DNA from: Oscillospiraceae bacterium
GTDB lineage: Bacteria > Bacillota > Clostridia > Oscillospirales > Ruminococcaceae
Length of the DNA stretch: 64,000 nucleotides
Direction of reading: 5' to 3'
NCBI GenBank assembly: GCA_017399765.1
Contig: JAFQBH010000012.1
Location: forward strand, 29,401-93,400
In this document: piece by piece, positions 33,977 through 42,398 of the stretch
How positions within the stretch are numbered: position 1 is the first letter of the stretch
Layout: every line of letters begins with the position of its first letter
Notes under the pieces: model-generated
Told to the model about the DNA's origin: nothing
The model's database searches: none
What the model saw: only the letters and a program-made list of their open reading frames with translations
Translations under genes and position numbers: made by a program

Positions 33977-34428
33977 TTTCTTTTTTCACGAAGTTTTGAA
34001 AAAAATTCAGAAAGAATTTCGGAACATTCCTTTTCAAGAACACCGGAAACAATTTCGGGTTTATGGTTGTAAGGAAGTTCAAAAAGGTTGGCAAGGCTTC
34101 CGCAGGAACCGGATTTCGGGTCGGAAGCTCCGTAAATCACTCTTCGTATTCTTGAATTTATAATTGCGCCGGCACACATCGGGCAGGGTTCAAGGGTAAC
34201 ATAAAGATCGCATTTCCAAAGCCGCCAGCCGCCAAGTGTTTTACAGGCTTCGTCAATGGCGGAAATCTCTGCGTGGCGAAGGGCGTTTTTATCGGTTTCT
34301 CTTAAATTCATCCCTTTTCCGACAATTTTTCCGTCCCAGACCGCAACGGCGCCAACGGGAACTTCACCCATTTCAAAAGCTTTTTTCGCAAGGACAAGAG
34401 CTTCGCGCATATAATCTTCGTCGTTCAA
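33955..34428 (-). CDS. tadA: tRNA-specific adenosine deaminase TadA
   Basis: The 157-residue enzyme deaminates the wobble adenosine of tRNA-Arg(ACG) to inosine. Zinc and catalytic motifs are HAEISAIDEA (H and E of HAE) and LEPCPMCAGAI (the PCxxC pair). The N-terminus MNDEDYMREALVLAKKAFE matches family starts and supports TTG at 34426-34428 preceded by GGAGG. IVGKGMNLRE and RRVIYGASDPKSG complete the family. It is transcribed leftward, 14 bases after the CPBP protease gene. Confidence 0.94.
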   Translation of the reverse strand: MNDEDYMREALVLAKKAFEMGEVPVGAVAVWDGKIVGKGMNLRETDKNALRHAEISAIDEACKTLGGWRLWKCDLYVTLEPCPMCAGAIINSRIRRVIYGASDPKSGSCGSLANLFELPYNHKPEIVSGVLEKECSEILSEFFSKLREKRKKENPSG

Positions 34429-34442
34429 GGCAAATCCTCCCG

Positions 34443-35498
34443 TCAGATGAAATGTATGTAAGGAAGAGTCATTACAAAAGCCGCAGCCATTGCGAGAATA
34501 AGAGCCGGTGCGGTCACAAAATAAAGGGTTCTTTTCCCGGGAGAAAGAATATTTCTGCTTGGTTCAAAACGGAAAATATCGCGGTACTTCAAAAGAACAA
34601 AAATAACAGCTGCTACGGCAAGTATTACAACAATCAGGTTATACAGAGAGTTGGCAAAATAATAAGCTTCCTCGGTCATATGCGGGTAAAAAAACTCAAA
34701 AGCAACCGCCGCGGAGTTATTTATAAAATGAATTGCCACGCCTACCCAAAGAGAACCGGTGCGAATTACAAAATAACCGATGCAAAGTCCAAGAAGAAGG
34801 GCATAGGGCATCTGGATAAGATTAAGATGGAAAATTCCGAAAATAAGTGCGGAAGCCACAATCGCAAAAATGTCACCGAAGCGGCGAAGGCTTTGCATTA
34901 CAATTCCGCGGAAAACAATTTCTTCGACAAATGCGGGGATTATTGCAAGATTGATAACATAAAGCACAATTCCGGGTATAGTTTCGGGAATTTCATATTC
35001 CGGCATGGATATGCCTATTCCGACAGCTTCAAGACCAAGTTGAAAATACGTTACCGCATAGGAAGCGAGGATTGTTACACCAAGCCCGATAAAGGTTCCG
35101 CCAAGAGTAAGATCAAATTTTGCCTTCCGGAACGGAAGGGCGATTTTAAGCGGCATTTTTATACAAAGAGCGTAAATTCCGAAAGGAACTATAAGAGAAA
35201 AAATATAAATTATAAGGTTGAAAAGCCATTCGGTCGTTTCGGTGACATAATAAAGCCCGTGAATGTTTGCCGCCGGGTAAATAAGCTGAACGAAAGTAAC
35301 AAAAACAACACTTGCCAAAAGTGAAATTGCGACATAGGCAAGGGCGGCAAGGCCGATTCCGTTTCCTGCGGCGCGGATTTTTCTTTTTTCTGTTTTCCAA
35401 AGAGGTTCAACGTAAGGGTTATAAAAACCGTTTCCGGCATGATAAACCGTTCCGCGGTTTTCTTCGGTGAATCCGCCGTTTTCTCCATATAAAGCCAA
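34443..35498 (-). CDS. CPBP-family intramembrane metalloprotease
   Basis: The 351-residue integral membrane protein has about eight hydrophobic segments. The Abi/CPBP motifs EEIVFRGIVMQSL (EExxxR) and FGIFHLNL (FxxxH), plus a later AIHFINNSA, define the family related to Rce1 CAAX protease. Such proteins often process peptides or protect from bacteriocins, but the substrate here is unknown. The start is TTG 35496-35498 with GGAGG seven bases upstream. It probably shares a transcript with tadA. Confidence 0.88.
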   Translation of the reverse strand: MALYGENGGFTEENRGTVYHAGNGFYNPYVEPLWKTEKRKIRAAGNGIGLAALAYVAISLLASVVFVTFVQLIYPAANIHGLYYVTETTEWLFNLIIYIFSLIVPFGIYALCIKMPLKIALPFRKAKFDLTLGGTFIGLGVTILASYAVTYFQLGLEAVGIGISMPEYEIPETIPGIVLYVINLAIIPAFVEEIVFRGIVMQSLRRFGDIFAIVASALIFGIFHLNLIQMPYALLLGLCIGYFVIRTGSLWVGVAIHFINNSAAVAFEFFYPHMTEEAYYFANSLYNLIVVILAVAAVIFVLLKYRDIFRFEPSRNILSPGKRTLYFVTAPALILAMAAAFVMTLPYIHFI

Positions 35499-35594
35499 AG
35501 GGACACCTCCGATAAATTTTGCTTATCATACAATAACATAAAAAAATTATAAAAAAAACCTTTTAATTGTAAATTTTTTATTTAAAACAAAAAA

Positions 35595-35622
35595 CGTGCG
35601 CTTTTTTATAAAAAAGCGCACG
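35595..35622 (-). terminator. Terminator after the DUF1836 gene
   Basis: The stem CGTGCGCTTTTTT / AAAAAAGCGCACG lies directly downstream of the leftward gene ending at 35628. Confidence 0.8.
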
Positions 35623-35627
35623 GGTTT

Positions 35628-36146
35628 TCAGCTTTCTTCAGAATGAAGAGCGGCAAGATATTTATCAAGGTAAACTTTATATGCAACGGCAATTATCGTG
35701 TTGCGGAGCATTGTTTTTGTGTCGTTGCTGTCGCTTCCGACAGTATCGAGATTTTCCTTCACGCCGAAAACGTAATCCAAAACGTTTTCAAATTCGCTGC
35801 AGAAATAATCATAGGCTCTTTTCGGTTCATAGGTCTTGTGCTGCATTTCAAAAAGAAGGCGGATATCCTCCATTGAAAGAACGTTTTTTGCAACGGCTAT
35901 GAAAAAAAGATAAGCGATCTGTTCACGGTTATATTGTTTTTTTACCGGGTTTTCAACAAGTCCTTTTTTAACATAGTTGCTCACCATTGAGGAAGTGAGC
36001 GAAAAGCTTCCAAGCGGCTCGAGATATTCGGAAATATATTTTACAACCTGCTCCAGATAAAGCCCGACGTTCGGGATATCGTTGTAGCGAGGGAGAGAAA
36101 AATCATTTATAAGGTTTTGGATTTCTTTTTTGGTGTTTTCTTTCAT
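35628..36146 (-). CDS. DUF1836 family protein
   Basis: The 172-residue protein matches DUF1836: DFSLPRYNDIPNVGLYLEQVVKYI, split around the IPN motif, followed by LTSSMVSNYVKKGLVENPVKKQYNREQIAYLFFIAVAK. The second half of this segment looks like a MerR-type winged helix, so DNA binding is plausible. C-terminal residues form helices. The family is widespread in Clostridia and uncharacterised. It is monocistronic with its own terminator. Confidence 0.85.
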   Translation of the reverse strand: MKENTKKEIQNLINDFSLPRYNDIPNVGLYLEQVVKYISEYLEPLGSFSLTSSMVSNYVKKGLVENPVKKQYNREQIAYLFFIAVAKNVLSMEDIRLLFEMQHKTYEPKRAYDYFCSEFENVLDYVFGVKENLDTVGSDSNDTKTMLRNTIIAVAYKVYLDKYLAALHSEES

Positions 36147-36232
36147 AAAAAAACGCCCCCTTTTGATTATATTTTACAACCGAAAACCCTAACAGTCAAG
36201 AAAATTGTTCACAATAAGTTTTTTAAAAACTC

Positions 36233-36261
36233 TTGACAAGATATTGAAAATCTTTTAAAAT
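36233..36261 (+). promoter_or_regulatory. Sigma-A promoter of the degV gene
   Basis: TTGACA at 36233-36238 and TAAAAT at 36256-36261 are 17 bases apart, about 37 bases before the start codon. Confidence 0.75.
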
Positions 36262-36297
36262 GATATCACACAACCGATTGTTTTCAGGAGTTTTTTT

Positions 36298-37134
36298 ATG
36301 AATTATAAAATTGTTTCAGATTCATCTTCCAATGTTCTTGCTTTTTCCGGAGTGGATTTCAAAAGCGTTCCTCTTAAAATAATAACCGCAAAGAAAGAAT
36401 ACGTTGATAATGCCGCGTTGGACGTTGAAAAAATGGTAAACGAAGTTAAGGAAACGAAAGGAAAATCCGGAACTTCCTGTCCCAATATCGGCGATTGGCT
36501 TTCGGCGTTTGAAGGCGGAGATATTGTTTTTGCGATAACCATAACAAGCCGTCTTTCCGGAAGCTATGCTTCCGCCGAACAGGCGGCAAAGATTTTTATG
36601 GACGCTCACCCGGGTTCAAAAGTTTTTGTCGTGGACAGCCTTTCAACCGGCCCCGAAATGCTCATAATCATGGAAAAAATCCGGGAAGAAATGCTTCTTG
36701 GAAAAAGCTTTGAAGAAATCCGAGATTCCGTAACCGAATATCAAAAACATACCCATCTTCTTTTTTCGCTGGAATCTCTTACAAATCTTGCAAGAAACGG
36801 AAGGGTAAACCCCGCGGTTGCAAAAATTGCCGGCGTTTTGGGAATCCGCGTTATGGGTGCGGCAAAGGAAGGAGTTCTTGATCCCCTTCACAAAATCCGC
36901 GGCGAAGCAAAAACCCTTGATGCCATTTATAACGAGATGAAAAACCGCGGATTTTCCGGCGGAAAAGTTGTTATTGACCATTGTTTCAATCAAAATGCCG
37001 CGAACATTCTTGCGGAAAAAATTCTCAAAGAATTTCCGGGATGCGATGTCAGAATAGGAAGAAACGGCGCTCTTTGCAGTTTCTATGCTGAACGCGGCGG
37101 AGTTCTGGTTGGTTTTGAAGATTCCTTACAATAA
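36298..37134 (+). CDS. DegV family fatty-acid-binding protein
   Basis: The 278-residue protein belongs to the DegV/FakB family, which binds fatty acids for presentation to a FakA kinase. IVSDSSSN near the start, the KSGTSCPNIGDWLSAFE region with the fatty-acid-binding TSxPS-like loop, ITITSRLSGSYASAEQAA, and SLTNLARNGRVNPAVAKIAGVLGIR split around the RNGR motif are diagnostic. No FakA gene is nearby. It has its own promoter and terminator. Confidence 0.9.
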   Translation: MNYKIVSDSSSNVLAFSGVDFKSVPLKIITAKKEYVDNAALDVEKMVNEVKETKGKSGTSCPNIGDWLSAFEGGDIVFAITITSRLSGSYASAEQAAKIFMDAHPGSKVFVVDSLSTGPEMLIIMEKIREEMLLGKSFEEIRDSVTEYQKHTHLLFSLESLTNLARNGRVNPAVAKIAGVLGIRVMGAAKEGVLDPLHKIRGEAKTLDAIYNEMKNRGFSGGKVVIDHCFNQNAANILAEKILKEFPGCDVRIGRNGALCSFYAERGGVLVGFEDSLQ

Positions 37135-37160
37135 AAGTTTTTTCATAATTTTCCTCGGCA

Positions 37161-37194
37161 AAAAAAGCGTTCCTAAAAAACGGAACGCTTTTTT
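37161..37194 (+). terminator. Terminator after degV
   Basis: The stem AAAAAAGCGTTCC / GGAACGCTTTTTT has an eight-base loop and a T-run. Confidence 0.88.
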
Positions 37195-37204
37195 GTTTTT
37201 CGGT

Positions 37205-37232
37205 TTGAAAAACAGCAAAATAATAATATAAT
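37205..37232 (+). promoter_or_regulatory. Promoter of the GNAT acetyltransferase gene
   Basis: TTGAAA at 37205-37210 and TATAAT at 37227-37232 are 16 bases apart, close upstream of a CGGAGG ribosome site. Confidence 0.65.
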
Positions 37233-37263
37233 GTAATTGAACCTGTTCAATCGGAGGATTTTT

Positions 37264-37788
37264 ATGTTTTTGACAAAAAGAATCGGAAAAAATTCAAAAG
37301 ATCTTGAAAAAATAAAGGCGCTTTATATCAGCGCTTTTCCGGAAAACGAACGCTTTTCCTTCAATATGATGATAAAAAACGAAAACGGACATTATGAAAC
37401 CTTTGGTTTTTATAAAGACGGCGTTTTCTGCGGTTTCGCAATCCTTCTGAACAGCCTTGATATTTCCCACATTTTATATATTGCAACCGTTCCGGAAATG
37501 CGCGGCAAAGGTCTTGGCGCAAAGGCTCTTGCGGCGATAGGAAGAATAAAATCCGAAATGAGGATAATCGTCGATATTGAAAGGGAAGTTCCCGGCTGCG
37601 AAGAAAACGAAATCCGCCGCCGAAGAAAAAACTTCTATCTCCGGAACGGCTATTCCGAAACAGAAGTCCGTTACCGCTGGCAGGAAGAAGCTTATGAGAT
37701 CCTCGTTTTCGGCGGAAAACTTTCGAAAGAGGATTTCGGCAACTTCTGGAAGGCTCTCGGAATAAAAAAGAATACTTCCGAAGGCTGA
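37264..37788 (+). CDS. GNAT-family N-acetyltransferase
   Basis: The 174-residue protein starts at ATG 37264, seven bases after CGGAGG; a TTG at 37237 lies in the promoter region and is rejected. The acetyl-CoA-binding motif is IATVPEMRGKGLGAKALAAI (about residues 78-97), with RxxGxG/A. RRRKNFYLRNGYSETEVRYRW is the typical C-terminal strand and helix. The acceptor is unknown. It is followed by overlapping palindromes. Confidence 0.88.
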   Translation: MFLTKRIGKNSKDLEKIKALYISAFPENERFSFNMMIKNENGHYETFGFYKDGVFCGFAILLNSLDISHILYIATVPEMRGKGLGAKALAAIGRIKSEMRIIVDIEREVPGCEENEIRRRRKNFYLRNGYSETEVRYRWQEEAYEILVFGGKLSKEDFGNFWKALGIKKNTSEG

Positions 37789-37817
37789 GCACCGGGTTTT
37801 GAGCACGGTGCTCAAAA
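37787..37817 (+). terminator. Overlapping palindromes after the GNAT gene, possible terminator
   Basis: GAGCACCG pairs with CGGTGCTC, and a second alternative palindrome TTTTGAGCAC G GTGCTCAAAA overlaps it. The T-run that follows is short, so termination is uncertain. Confidence 0.5.
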
Positions 37818-37883
37818 CTTTTGCTTGTCGATTTTTAACGAAAAAAAGAAGGAAACTTTGTCTATTATTTTATCAAAAATGAA

Positions 37884-37900
37884 ATGAAAACGTTTCCGTT
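37884..37900 (+). promoter_or_regulatory. Possible CcpA cre site upstream of malQ
   Basis: ATGAAAACGTTTCCGTT matches the cre consensus WTGNAANCGNWWNCAWW with one mismatch. It lies 62 bases before the malQ start. Catabolite control of a glucan-metabolism gene would make sense. Confidence 0.5.
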
Positions 37901-37961
37901 TTGTGATAAACTGATTCTGTATGAATTTTGCTGGTTTTCCGGCGGAAAAAGAGGTTTTTTA

Positions 37962-39452
37962 ATGAAAAAAAGAGAAACCGGCGTTCTTCTTCATATTTCC
38001 TCTCTTCCTTCCAACCACGGAATAGGAACTTTCGGAAGAAGCGCCTATGAATTTGTTGATTTTCTTGTCGAAGCGGGCCAGACCTATTGGCAGGTTCTTC
38101 CTCTCGGACCCACAAGCTATGGCGATTCCCCTTATCAGTCTTTTTCAACCTTTGCGGGAAATCCGTATTTCATCGATCTCGATTTCCTTGTAATCGACGG
38201 TTTTCTTGAGGAAAAGGACCTTGAAGGAATAAACTGGGGAACGGAACCCATGTATGTGGATTACGCCCATATTTATGAAAACCGCTTTGAAGTTCTTCGC
38301 AAAGCATATAAAAACTTTATGAAAAAAGGCGATGTTTCCGCCCTTTCCGCTTTTTGTGAAAAAGAGGAAAAGTGGCTAATGAACTATGCTCTTTTTATGG
38401 CGCTCAAAAATCTCCACGGCGGAAAATGCTGGCGCGAATGGGAAAAACCTTTCTATTCCCATGACGAAAAAGCTCTTGCAAAATTCGAAAAGGAAAACGA
38501 AGAGGAAATCGGATTCTGGAAATATCTTCAGTATGAATTCAGCCGCCAATGGAAAAACCTTAAAAATTACGCAAATGAACGGGGAATAAAAATAATCGGC
38601 GACCTTCCGATTTATGTTGCCGATGACAGCAGCGACGTCTGGGCGGGTCCGGAGCTTTTTGATTTTGATAAAGAACGCCGTCCGAGAAACGTTGCGGGCG
38701 TTCCTCCGGATTATTTTTCCGAAAACGGCCAGCTTTGGGGCAACCCCATTTATAATTGGGAAATACATAAGGCAACCGGATATAAATGGTGGCTGGAACG
38801 TCTTTCTTCCTGCCGGGAAAAATATGACGTTCTCCGAATCGACCATTTCCGCGCCTTCGCGGATTATTACTGCATTCCCTTCGGTTCCGAAACCGCAAAA
38901 ACCGGCGAATGGAAGGACGGCCCGGGAATGGATCTTTTCAGCAAGGTTTTTGAAGAACTCGAAGGTTATCCGATAATTGCGGAAGACCTTGGCGATTTAA
39001 GCCCTGCGGTTGTGGAACTCCTTAAGGAAAGCGGACTTCCCGGAATGAAGATCCTTGAATTTTCTTTCGGTTCCGATGACCCGAACAACGATTGCCTTCC
39101 CTATAATTTCAGCAAAAACTGCGTTTGCTATCCGGGAACCCATGATAACATGCCCGTTGCCGGCTGGCTTGAAACCGCATCGGAAAACGAGATCAAATTC
39201 TGCAAGGAATACATAAATTATAAAGAGGGCGAGGATTTCTGCGATGCCTTCATAAAAACGGTTCTCGGAACCGCCGCGAACACCGCGATAATCGCAATGC
39301 AGGATTGGCTCGGCACCGGAAAATATACCAGAATGAACGAACCTTCAACCTCCGGCGGAAACTGGCAGTGGCGTTTGCTCAAAGGTCAGGCAGATTCCGA
39401 ACTTGCAAAGCGCATGTATCACCACGCAAAACTTTACGGAAGATTAAGATAA
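37962..39452 (+). CDS. malQ: 4-alpha-glucanotransferase
   Basis: The 496-residue GH77 enzyme rearranges alpha-1,4-glucans, releasing glucose and longer maltodextrins. RETGVLLHISSLPSNHGIGTFG, QVLPLGPTSYGDSPYQSFS split at the YGDSPYQ motif, KIIGDLPIYVADDSSDVW, VLRIDHFRAF (nucleophile Asp), IIAEDLGDL (acid/base Glu) and PGTHDNMP (stabiliser Asp) are all present. Start ATG 37962 follows AAAGAGG by eight bases, and the length then matches MalQ. A longer frame from 37884 would read through the cre-like site. Confidence 0.96.
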   Translation: MKKRETGVLLHISSLPSNHGIGTFGRSAYEFVDFLVEAGQTYWQVLPLGPTSYGDSPYQSFSTFAGNPYFIDLDFLVIDGFLEEKDLEGINWGTEPMYVDYAHIYENRFEVLRKAYKNFMKKGDVSALSAFCEKEEKWLMNYALFMALKNLHGGKCWREWEKPFYSHDEKALAKFEKENEEEIGFWKYLQYEFSRQWKNLKNYANERGIKIIGDLPIYVADDSSDVWAGPELFDFDKERRPRNVAGVPPDYFSENGQLWGNPIYNWEIHKATGYKWWLERLSSCREKYDVLRIDHFRAFADYYCIPFGSETAKTGEWKDGPGMDLFSKVFEELEGYPIIAEDLGDLSPAVVELLKESGLPGMKILEFSFGSDDPNNDCLPYNFSKNCVCYPGTHDNMPVAGWLETASENEIKFCKEYINYKEGEDFCDAFIKTVLGTAANTAIIAMQDWLGTGKYTRMNEPSTSGGNWQWRLLKGQADSELAKRMYHHAKLYGRLR

Positions 39453-39484
39453 AAAAAGCGGGAGCAAAAGCTCCCGCTTTTTTG
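39453..39484 (+). terminator. Terminator after malQ
   Basis: The stem AAAAAGCGGGAGC / GCTCCCGCTTTTT has an AAAA loop and begins right after the stop codon. Confidence 0.9.
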
Positions 39485-39540
39485 AATATTTTATTTAAAC
39501 GGTGCCAAAGATTTTACAAAAAACGTTAACAATAATTGTC

Positions 39541-39569
39541 TTTACTTCGCGGAATTTTAAGGTTATACT
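39541..39569 (+). promoter_or_regulatory. Promoter of the cardiolipin synthase gene
   Basis: TTTACT at 39541-39546 and TATACT at 39564-39569 are 17 bases apart. Confidence 0.55.
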
Positions 39570-39600
39570 AATACTAAAAAATGGAGAGGAGGAGATTTTT

Positions 39601-41187
39601 TTGTCCGTCGAAAGAAAAAGCTTTAAAGATACGGGAATCAGGCTTTTGAAAAAGGGACAGAAGGGAATTGTTCACGCAATTTTCAGCCGTTTTGGAATTA
39701 TAATCCTTCTTTTTTTCCTTCAGGCGATTCTCCTTCTTGCCGGTCTTATATGGTTCCAATCCTTTATGTCGGAACTCTTTTTCGGCGGATTGGCTTTGGG
39801 CCTTTTTGTTTCGATATATATCCTCAATACCCAAAGCGACCCTTCGGCAAAACTTACGTGGATAATCCTTGTAATGGCGCTTCCGGTTTTCGGAACATTG
39901 CTTTATCTTTATACCGAATTCGAGGTTGGCCACCGTTCGCTCCGGGACAGAATAGAAAAACTTGTTGATTCCACAAAGGAAAAAATCCCACAGGAACCGG
40001 AAGTTATTGAAGCTTTCCGTGAAAAAGATAAAGGTGCCGCCGCCATTGCAAAATATCTTCAAAGAACCGGTTGTTTCCCGGTTTTTGACAGAACGGCGGT
40101 TTTATATTTCCCTTTGGGGGAAGATTTTTTCGAAACTCTTCTTACGGAACTTAAAAAAGCCCGGCATTTTATCTTCCTTGAATATTTTATAATCGACGAA
40201 GGAATAATGTGGGGGAAAATACTTGAAATCCTTGCCGAAAAGGTAAAGGAAGGGGTGGATGTCCGGGTTATTTATGACGGCACCAACGAATTTACCACCC
40301 TTCCGAGGAACTATCCGGAACTTTTAAAAAATCTTGGAATAAAATGCAAGGTTTTTGCGCCTCTTTCGCCCTTTGTTTCGACCCATTATAATTACCGCGA
40401 CCACAGAAAAATCATGGTCATCGACGGAAACACCGCTTTTACCGGCGGAATAAACTTTGCGGACCGCTATATAAACCGCGAAACGGTCCACGGCCATTGG
40501 AAAGATACCGCGGTAATGCTTAAGGGAAAAGCGGTGAAAGGCTTTACCCTTATGTTCCTCCAGATGTGGAACATAAGCGAAAAGGAAGAAAAATTTGACC
40601 CGTATCTTTCTTTCCCGACCCTTCCGCCGGAAGACACAAAAGGTTTTGTAATCCCCTATGGCGACTGCCCTCTTGATAGGGATAAAGTCGGAGAAATGGT
40701 ATATATAGATATTCTGAACCGGGCCAAAAATTACGTCCATATAATGACGCCCTATCTTATCCTTGACGGCGAAATGGAAACCGCAATCCGCTTTGCGGCG
40801 GAAAGAGGAGTTGAGGTAAAAATAATCCTTCCGGGTGTTCCGGATAAACTTGCGCCATATTCTCTTGCGAAAAGCCATTATTCCGCCCTTATGGATTCCG
40901 GAGTTCAGATATATGAATATAAACCGGGATTTATCCATGCAAAATCCTTTGTTGCGGACGACGTTGAAGCGGTTGTCGGAACAATTAATCTTGATTACCG
41001 AAGCCTTTATCACCATTTTGAATGTGCCGCATATTGCTACAAAACCGCCTGCATAGCGGATATTGAAAAGGATTTTCAGGAAACCCTTGAAAAAAGCATT
41101 GGAATTACAAAAAAGACCATTTGGAAGAACTATCCCTGGTTAAGACCGGTTTCGTTTTTCGTTAAGATAATCGCGCCTCTTCTTTAA
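39601..41187 (+). CDS. cls: Cardiolipin synthase (phospholipase D family)
   Basis: The 528-residue protein starts at TTG 39601, seven bases after GAGGAGGAG; an upstream in-frame ATG at 39502 would place the promoter inside the gene. Two N-terminal transmembrane helices (about residues 22-70) precede two PLD domains with HKD motifs. The first is RDHRKIMVIDGNTAFTGGIN and the second is IHAKSFVADDVEAVVGTIN, with NLDYRS. It condenses phosphatidylglycerol to cardiolipin in the membrane. It is monocistronic. Confidence 0.93.
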   Translation: MSVERKSFKDTGIRLLKKGQKGIVHAIFSRFGIIILLFFLQAILLLAGLIWFQSFMSELFFGGLALGLFVSIYILNTQSDPSAKLTWIILVMALPVFGTLLYLYTEFEVGHRSLRDRIEKLVDSTKEKIPQEPEVIEAFREKDKGAAAIAKYLQRTGCFPVFDRTAVLYFPLGEDFFETLLTELKKARHFIFLEYFIIDEGIMWGKILEILAEKVKEGVDVRVIYDGTNEFTTLPRNYPELLKNLGIKCKVFAPLSPFVSTHYNYRDHRKIMVIDGNTAFTGGINFADRYINRETVHGHWKDTAVMLKGKAVKGFTLMFLQMWNISEKEEKFDPYLSFPTLPPEDTKGFVIPYGDCPLDRDKVGEMVYIDILNRAKNYVHIMTPYLILDGEMETAIRFAAERGVEVKIILPGVPDKLAPYSLAKSHYSALMDSGVQIYEYKPGFIHAKSFVADDVEAVVGTINLDYRSLYHHFECAAYCYKTACIADIEKDFQETLEKSIGITKKTIWKNYPWLRPVSFFVKIIAPLL

Positions 41188-41196
41188 ATTTATAAT

Positions 41197-41236
41197 AAAA
41201 ACGGACAAAGCGTTTTTGCTTTGTCCGTTTTTTTAT
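41197..41236. terminator. Bidirectional terminator between cls and the regulator gene
   Basis: The stem AAAACGGACAAAGC / GCTTTGTCCGTTTT with a six-base loop serves both converging genes. Confidence 0.88.
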
Positions 41237-41237
41237 T

Positions 41238-42002
41238 TCAGCGTTTTTTATAGAGAACAAGTTCCGGGTTTTCACCATTTTCGTCATAAGTGCAGATAAG
41301 TATAAAATCAAGGTTTGCGGCGATGCCGAAGCATCTGTTTCCGCCGAATTCACTTTCAAGCTGGGTTCCGAGATAGGTTGCTCTGTCATCAAGGAACTTA
41401 ACGCTTCTTCCGCTTGGAAGAGTGTATTCAAGGTTTATAAAATTTCCGACCAATGCATTAAGGGTTTTTACCTTCGGCATTCCTTCGATATTCAGGCTGT
41501 TTATCTCGTCGATGAGTTTTTGTCTGAATTCATCGAATTTTTCTTTTCCGCCGACGTTAAGATACTGTTTCCAGTAATTAAGGCTCGGAAGCATGTTTTT
41601 CATATAATCACGAACCTGTTCTTCGGAAAAGTTTTCGCATGCCATGTTTTTTACGCAGACTTCGATAAGTTCGTCCATATCGTGATACATGTATTCTCCG
41701 TCGGCATAGCACCATTTGCAGTAATCCTCGTTAAAAATTCCGTCCGGTTCACGGCTTATGCTGGAATCATCAAGGGGCATTCCGCAGCACTGGCAGATAA
41801 GCTTTCTCGGCGAACCGAGAAGGGTGTTTATCGAAACGTCAAAAAGATTTGAAAGAAGCTTAAGAGTTTCTGTGTTGGGAACGGTTTCGCCGTTTTCCCA
41901 GCGGGAAACCGCCTGGCGGGTTACAAAAACCTTTTCCGCAAGTTCTTCCTGAGAAAGCTGCGCTTTGTTCCGAAGTTCAAAAATAACATCTTTTGTATCC
42001 AT
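41238..42002 (-). CDS. XRE-family regulator with zinc-ribbon effector domain
   Basis: The 254-residue protein starts at ATG 42000-42002, with GGAGGTG upstream; a TTG at 42017 lies on that site. Residues 1-60 are a Cro/CI helix-turn-helix (LRNKAQLSQEELAEKVFVTRQAVSRWENGE). Residues about 65-110 form a zinc ribbon with CQCCGMPL and YCKWCYADG, typical of the zf-ribbon_2 domain. The C-terminal half contains an uncharacterised alpha/beta region ending with ILICTYDENGENPELVLYKKR. Similar proteins occur widely in Clostridia; the signal sensed is unknown. Confidence 0.82.
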   Translation of the reverse strand: MDTKDVIFELRNKAQLSQEELAEKVFVTRQAVSRWENGETVPNTETLKLLSNLFDVSINTLLGSPRKLICQCCGMPLDDSSISREPDGIFNEDYCKWCYADGEYMYHDMDELIEVCVKNMACENFSEEQVRDYMKNMLPSLNYWKQYLNVGGKEKFDEFRQKLIDEINSLNIEGMPKVKTLNALVGNFINLEYTLPSGRSVKFLDDRATYLGTQLESEFGGNRCFGIAANLDFILICTYDENGENPELVLYKKR

Positions 42003-42071
42003 AAAATCCACCTCCAAAAGATATTATAGTCCGCTTTTTATCTTATGAAAAGCAACTCGCTGTTGCGCTTT

Positions 42072-42398
42072 TCAGAAAACAAGCTGAACAAGTATCATAT
42101 AGCAAAAAGTTCCGCCCGCCATTGAAAGAAGGATTTTTCTTTTCCAAAGGTGGAGCGCAGTTACAACAGCGACGGAAATTGCTTCCGGAATTCCGTAACT
42201 TCCGGAAGTTATATCGACGTTTTTAAGGCAATATACCACCAAAAGGGCGAAAATCGCCGCAGGAAGGGCTTTTCCGAGATATTCGATAAATTTCGGTGTT
42301 TTTTTATTTCCGGAAAAGAGAACAAAAGGCAAAAATCTTGTAATAAGCGTTGCGGCAACGCACATACTAATGGTAAAGATTTCTTCCGCGAGGGTCAT
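42072..42398 (-). CDS. azlD: Branched-chain amino acid exporter small subunit AzlD
   Basis: The 108-residue membrane protein has four hydrophobic segments and the AzlD features TLITRFLPFVLF and YLGKALPAAIFALLVVYCL. With AzlC it exports branched-chain amino acids or analogues. It overlaps azlC by four bases and no other gene is in the pair. Confidence 0.9.
   Translation of the reverse strand: MTLAEEIFTISMCVAATLITRFLPFVLFSGNKKTPKFIEYLGKALPAAIFALLVVYCLKNVDITSGSYGIPEAISVAVVTALHLWKRKILLSMAGGTFCYMILVQLVF

Noticed and set aside
37787-37817. GAGCAC/GTGCTC palindromes as a regulatory operator family
   Set aside because: Similar words also occur within coding regions and the ucpA terminator; the simplest reading is a hairpin at the GNAT gene end.
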